Origin: Protonemura montana
Taxonomy: Eukaryota > Arthropoda > Insecta > Plecoptera > Nemouridae
Assembly (NCBI GenBank): GCA_947568835.1
Contig: OX387607.1
Coordinates: forward strand, 7,635,201-7,699,200
Direction: 5' to 3'
Length of the DNA stretch: 64,000 nt
In this document: piece after piece, positions 61,105-64,000 of the stretch
Layout of the letters: each line of letters begins with the position of its first letter
Position numbering within the stretch: the first letter of the stretch is position 1
Program-made: the position numbers and the translations under genes
Notes under the pieces: generated by a model
Database searches by the model: none
What the model was told of the DNA's origin: nothing
The model's input: only the letters and a program-made list of their open reading frames with translations

Positions 61105-64000
61105 TTTATTTTTTATTTAATTATTTTTATTTAAATCATTTATTCAAGTAGAACAATATACAATTGTTATGCGAATAGGTCAGTTAAAATAAATACAAAA
61201 TATATAATACAGTGAGTTCTGGAATTTCTTACTTCTCAGGTTGTCAAAAAATCTACAGTTGAATATAAACATTTGTCTTGAAGGTAAAATTTCAGTTCCT
61301 TTTGAAATGCTGAAGTGCCTCGAGCGTTTTTTATTTGTTTAGGCAACCTGTTGTAAAATTTGGCACCAATGTATTTAGGATTTTTGGTGAAGAGTGCTAG
61401 GTTGTGCGCCTCTAAGGTGATATCTTCTTTTTGTCGAGTATTGTAGCCGTGTATGTCACTGTTGATGGTGCGTTCTTTCAAGTTCAATTGCGTTAGTTTG
61501 ATGGTATTGTACAGGTAAAGTCCAGGGACCGTAAGTATTCCCAAGCTCTTGAACAGTGGTTTGCAGCTACTTTTTCTCGTCGCCCCTACCATTGCTCGCA
61601 GTGCTCGTTTCTGAATTGTGAGTAGTCTTTTGATGTGCGGTGAACTACCCCAGAAGCAGATCCCGTAGGTGAGATGCGACTCGAAGAGGGCAAAGTAGGC
61701 TAGCTTGAGGGTGTTTAGACTAGCTTCAGACCTGAGATTTCGAAGTAAGAATACGATTGGAGCCAGTTTTTTCGCTATGTGTGTGATATGAGGTTGCCAG
61801 TCAAGTGTATTGCTGATAATTAAGCCGAGGAACTTAGTTTCTGAGCTTTCACGCAAATTACTGTTACGCAGACGAATTACGGGACTTGCGAGAAGAGGTC
61901 TTTGCCGGGTGTGAAACTGGAGGTAAGTGGATTTGGTAGCGTTGACGATTAGCTTAGATGAGCTGCACCAATTTTCCATGTTCTTTGTTGCTTGATTAGC
62001 TATCTGGTGTAGAGTATCTGAATTGTTGTCCGCCACCAGGTGACTTGTGTCGTCTGCATAGATGGCAACGGTTCCTTTGCCAAGGGCAGCAGGTAAGTGG
62101 TTAGCATATAATATGTAAAGTAGAGGTCCTAGCACGGTACCTTGCGGTACTCCTAAATAAGTTGTTCTCTCATTTGATTTTGTGTTGGTGAGTCCGCATC
62201 TGGTTTCAAGGGAGACAAATTGCCGTCTATTTGTCAGAAAAGATTTAATCCAATTACAGGCGACTCCCCTGATGCCCAAAGAGCCAAGAATTGTTATTAG
62301 CAGTTTATGGTCAAGGCTGTCGAATGCCATTGACATATCATAAAACAGGCCAATGGTAGGTGTTTTGGAGTCCAGCGATGTGTAAAGTGGGTCCAAGAAG
62401 CTATTTATTGCCATAGTTGTTGATTTATGTTTCTGGAAGCCGAACTGGTTAGGCGATAGGAGATTGTGTTTTTCTAGGAAGTTATTGATTCGTTTTTGAA
62501 CTATGACCTCGAATATTTTGGAAAATGAGGGGAGGAGGGCGATCGGTCGATAGTTTTCGGGTTTCTGCTTGTTGCCTTTTTTGAAAATGGGGATTATCTT
62601 TGCCGTTTTTAGTTTGTTGGGGAAAATTCCGTTTTCCAAGGAGGTATTTATAATGTCCTCAAGTGGTTTACAAATGTGATGGGAGCTCGCTTTGAGAATG
62701 AAGCTTGGAATCTCGTCTGCACCTGCTGAGCGTTTAGTGCATTTGAGATTGATTATATTAAATATTTCTTGTGCACTTACTGGAGCAAGAAAGAGCTGTC
62801 CCGGAGTGGGTTTACATGTGGTTATTGGGTCATTTGGTTTTCTTGCGTTTTCGCTGTAGTTTTTCTTGTCTTCCTGCTGAAGTGTGTTTACCGCTTCACA
62901 GAAGTAGTCATTGAGTAGTTCAGCGCACTTCTTGGGGTCTTCTTCCAGTTCATTGTCAGAGAGAAGGGTGATATTGGGTCTCATTTTCACATTAGATGAG
63001 ACAGTGCCTTTTATAACTCTCCATGAAGCCCGTCCTTTGTTTGTGGAGCCGGTGATGTGGTCGTCGTTGCGGTGTCTTCTTGCGATTTTGTTATTTTTTT
63101 TGTGTTCTTTCTTGGCTTCCTGGTACTCCTTTCTTTGGGCCTCCTTTCTTTGGGCATCGCCTCTACTAAACTTGGTTATGGCGTGTAGGATGCGCAGTTT
63201 TCTTGCTGATTCGCGTACGGCTTGCGTGATCCAACTTTTTGCCCTTGGTTGGTTTGTTTGACGTCTTTTAGGGATAGCGTAATTGAACAACTGGAGAAAT
63301 AGATTATGGAAGGAATCAAATTTATCATCCACTGATTGTGCATTATAGACTCCGCACCATGATGTTCTGCTAAGGAGCTGGTTGAGATGCTCAATGTTGC
63401 TATGAGAGTACGTGCGCCTGAAGGTGTGAGGTGCTGGTTTCTTCCCTATTTTCTCATGGAATTGGAAGAGCAATCCACTATGGTCTGATATCGCGAGATT
63501 TAGGGTAATACATTGGAACTTGGAGATATTATTAAAAATGTTGTCCAGTGTAGTGGCTGTAGTGGATGTGATTCTTGTGGCCAAAGGCGTTTCTTTCGAG
63601 GAGTTGTCAATGGCAGGAGTAAGGTTAAATGAACTCATTAGGTCCAGGAGTTTCGTGTGCGCATGCGACTTACAAGACATGTCGATATTAAAGTCCCCTG
63701 CAACCATGATGCGGGTGGTATTATGAACAAAGTTTCTTGATACGTATTCGAGAGCGATTTCCAGTTGTGTGAAGAATGTATTCAGGCTGCCTTTTGGGGA
63801 ACGATAAACACCTACGATCACTAACGTTATTGATAGGTTGAGGGGATATTTTGCTCCACAGCATTCAAAATCTTTATCAATACTGAGTGCTGCTAATTCC
63901 GGTAGCAATTCAGGACTTGGAAGCGACGTTTTTGCTAGTATTGCTACCCCTCCTCCTTTTCCTATGACTCTGTTCCTCGTGGTGATAATGTTGTATCCTT
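61105..64000 (-). mobile_element. LINE with long intact ORF2 (endonuclease + reverse transcriptase), cut by window edge
   Basis: The frame is open from a stop at 61236 to the right edge, more than 900 codons without interruption. Upstream of 63908 it continues RNRVIGKGGGVAILAK, typical of the endonuclease start. Endonuclease motifs: GDFNID (about residues 71-76 from 63908) and ISDHSGLLF. RT blocks: ENYRPIALLPSFSKIFE, NQFGFQKHKST, YDMSMAFDSLDH, GVPQGTVLGPLLY and the intact catalytic YADDTS. The C-terminal tail ends near 61236, followed by an AT-rich 3' end. It is the only LINE here with an undamaged frame. It lies in an APP intron on the same strand as the gene. Confidence 0.92.

Overview
This window is nuclear DNA from an animal. 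Genes are split by short introns with GT/AG borders, and the spacers are AT-rich and full of SINEs, LINEs and cut-and-paste DNA elements. The best clue to lineage is a CLIP-domain serine protease homologue with a GDGGGPL active-site loop. This is the phenoloxidase-activating-factor-2 type known from arthropods, so an arthropod or close ecdysozoan relative is my inference. I cannot name the species.

Layout. 1-3.2 kb: spacer with two 5S-rRNA-derived SINEs and a promoter-like block that recurs at 30.5 kb. 3.3-8.7 kb (+): complete KAT5/Tip60 histone acetyltransferase in eight coding exons, with a hAT-type element in its last intron. 11.3-15.7 kb (-): five-exon secreted protein combining a Cys/Pro nine-residue repeat with C-type-lectin-like domains. 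15-20 kb: fold-back repeats, tRNA-derived SINE pieces, 5S-SINEs and a dead LINE. 21.2-41.8 kb: a large inverted duplication. Two intronless genes of about 4.4 kb lie tail to tail, each encoding an adhesion-GPCR-like receptor with four GPS-like modules in tandem. The left copy has one in-frame TAG and the right copy is open. The spacer holds a two-exon secreted-protein gene (28.2-30.3 kb), a LINE, and on the other strand what looks like a relic of that gene (34.2-34.4 kb). 46.1-49.6 kb (-): five-exon inactive serine protease homologue. 50.6-56.2 kb: SINE, LINE fragment and second hAT copy. 57.6-61.0 kb (-): last six coding exons of an amyloid-precursor-protein (APP/APPL) gene, whose 5' part lies beyond the window. 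Its upstream intron carries a LINE with a long intact ORF reaching the right edge.

The exon chains for KAT5, the lectin gene, the secreted protein, the protease homologue and APP were built by hand from splice sites. Each keeps phase across every junction and totals a multiple of three, which is strong internal support. No operon-like cooperation is visible. Several genes are secreted or surface proteins (receptor pair, lectin, protease homologue), compatible with recognition or immunity, but that is inference.

The most unusual item is the receptor pair: four GPS-like motifs in one receptor, no introns, palindromic arrangement, and blocks of near identity between the copies alternating with strongly diverged blocks.
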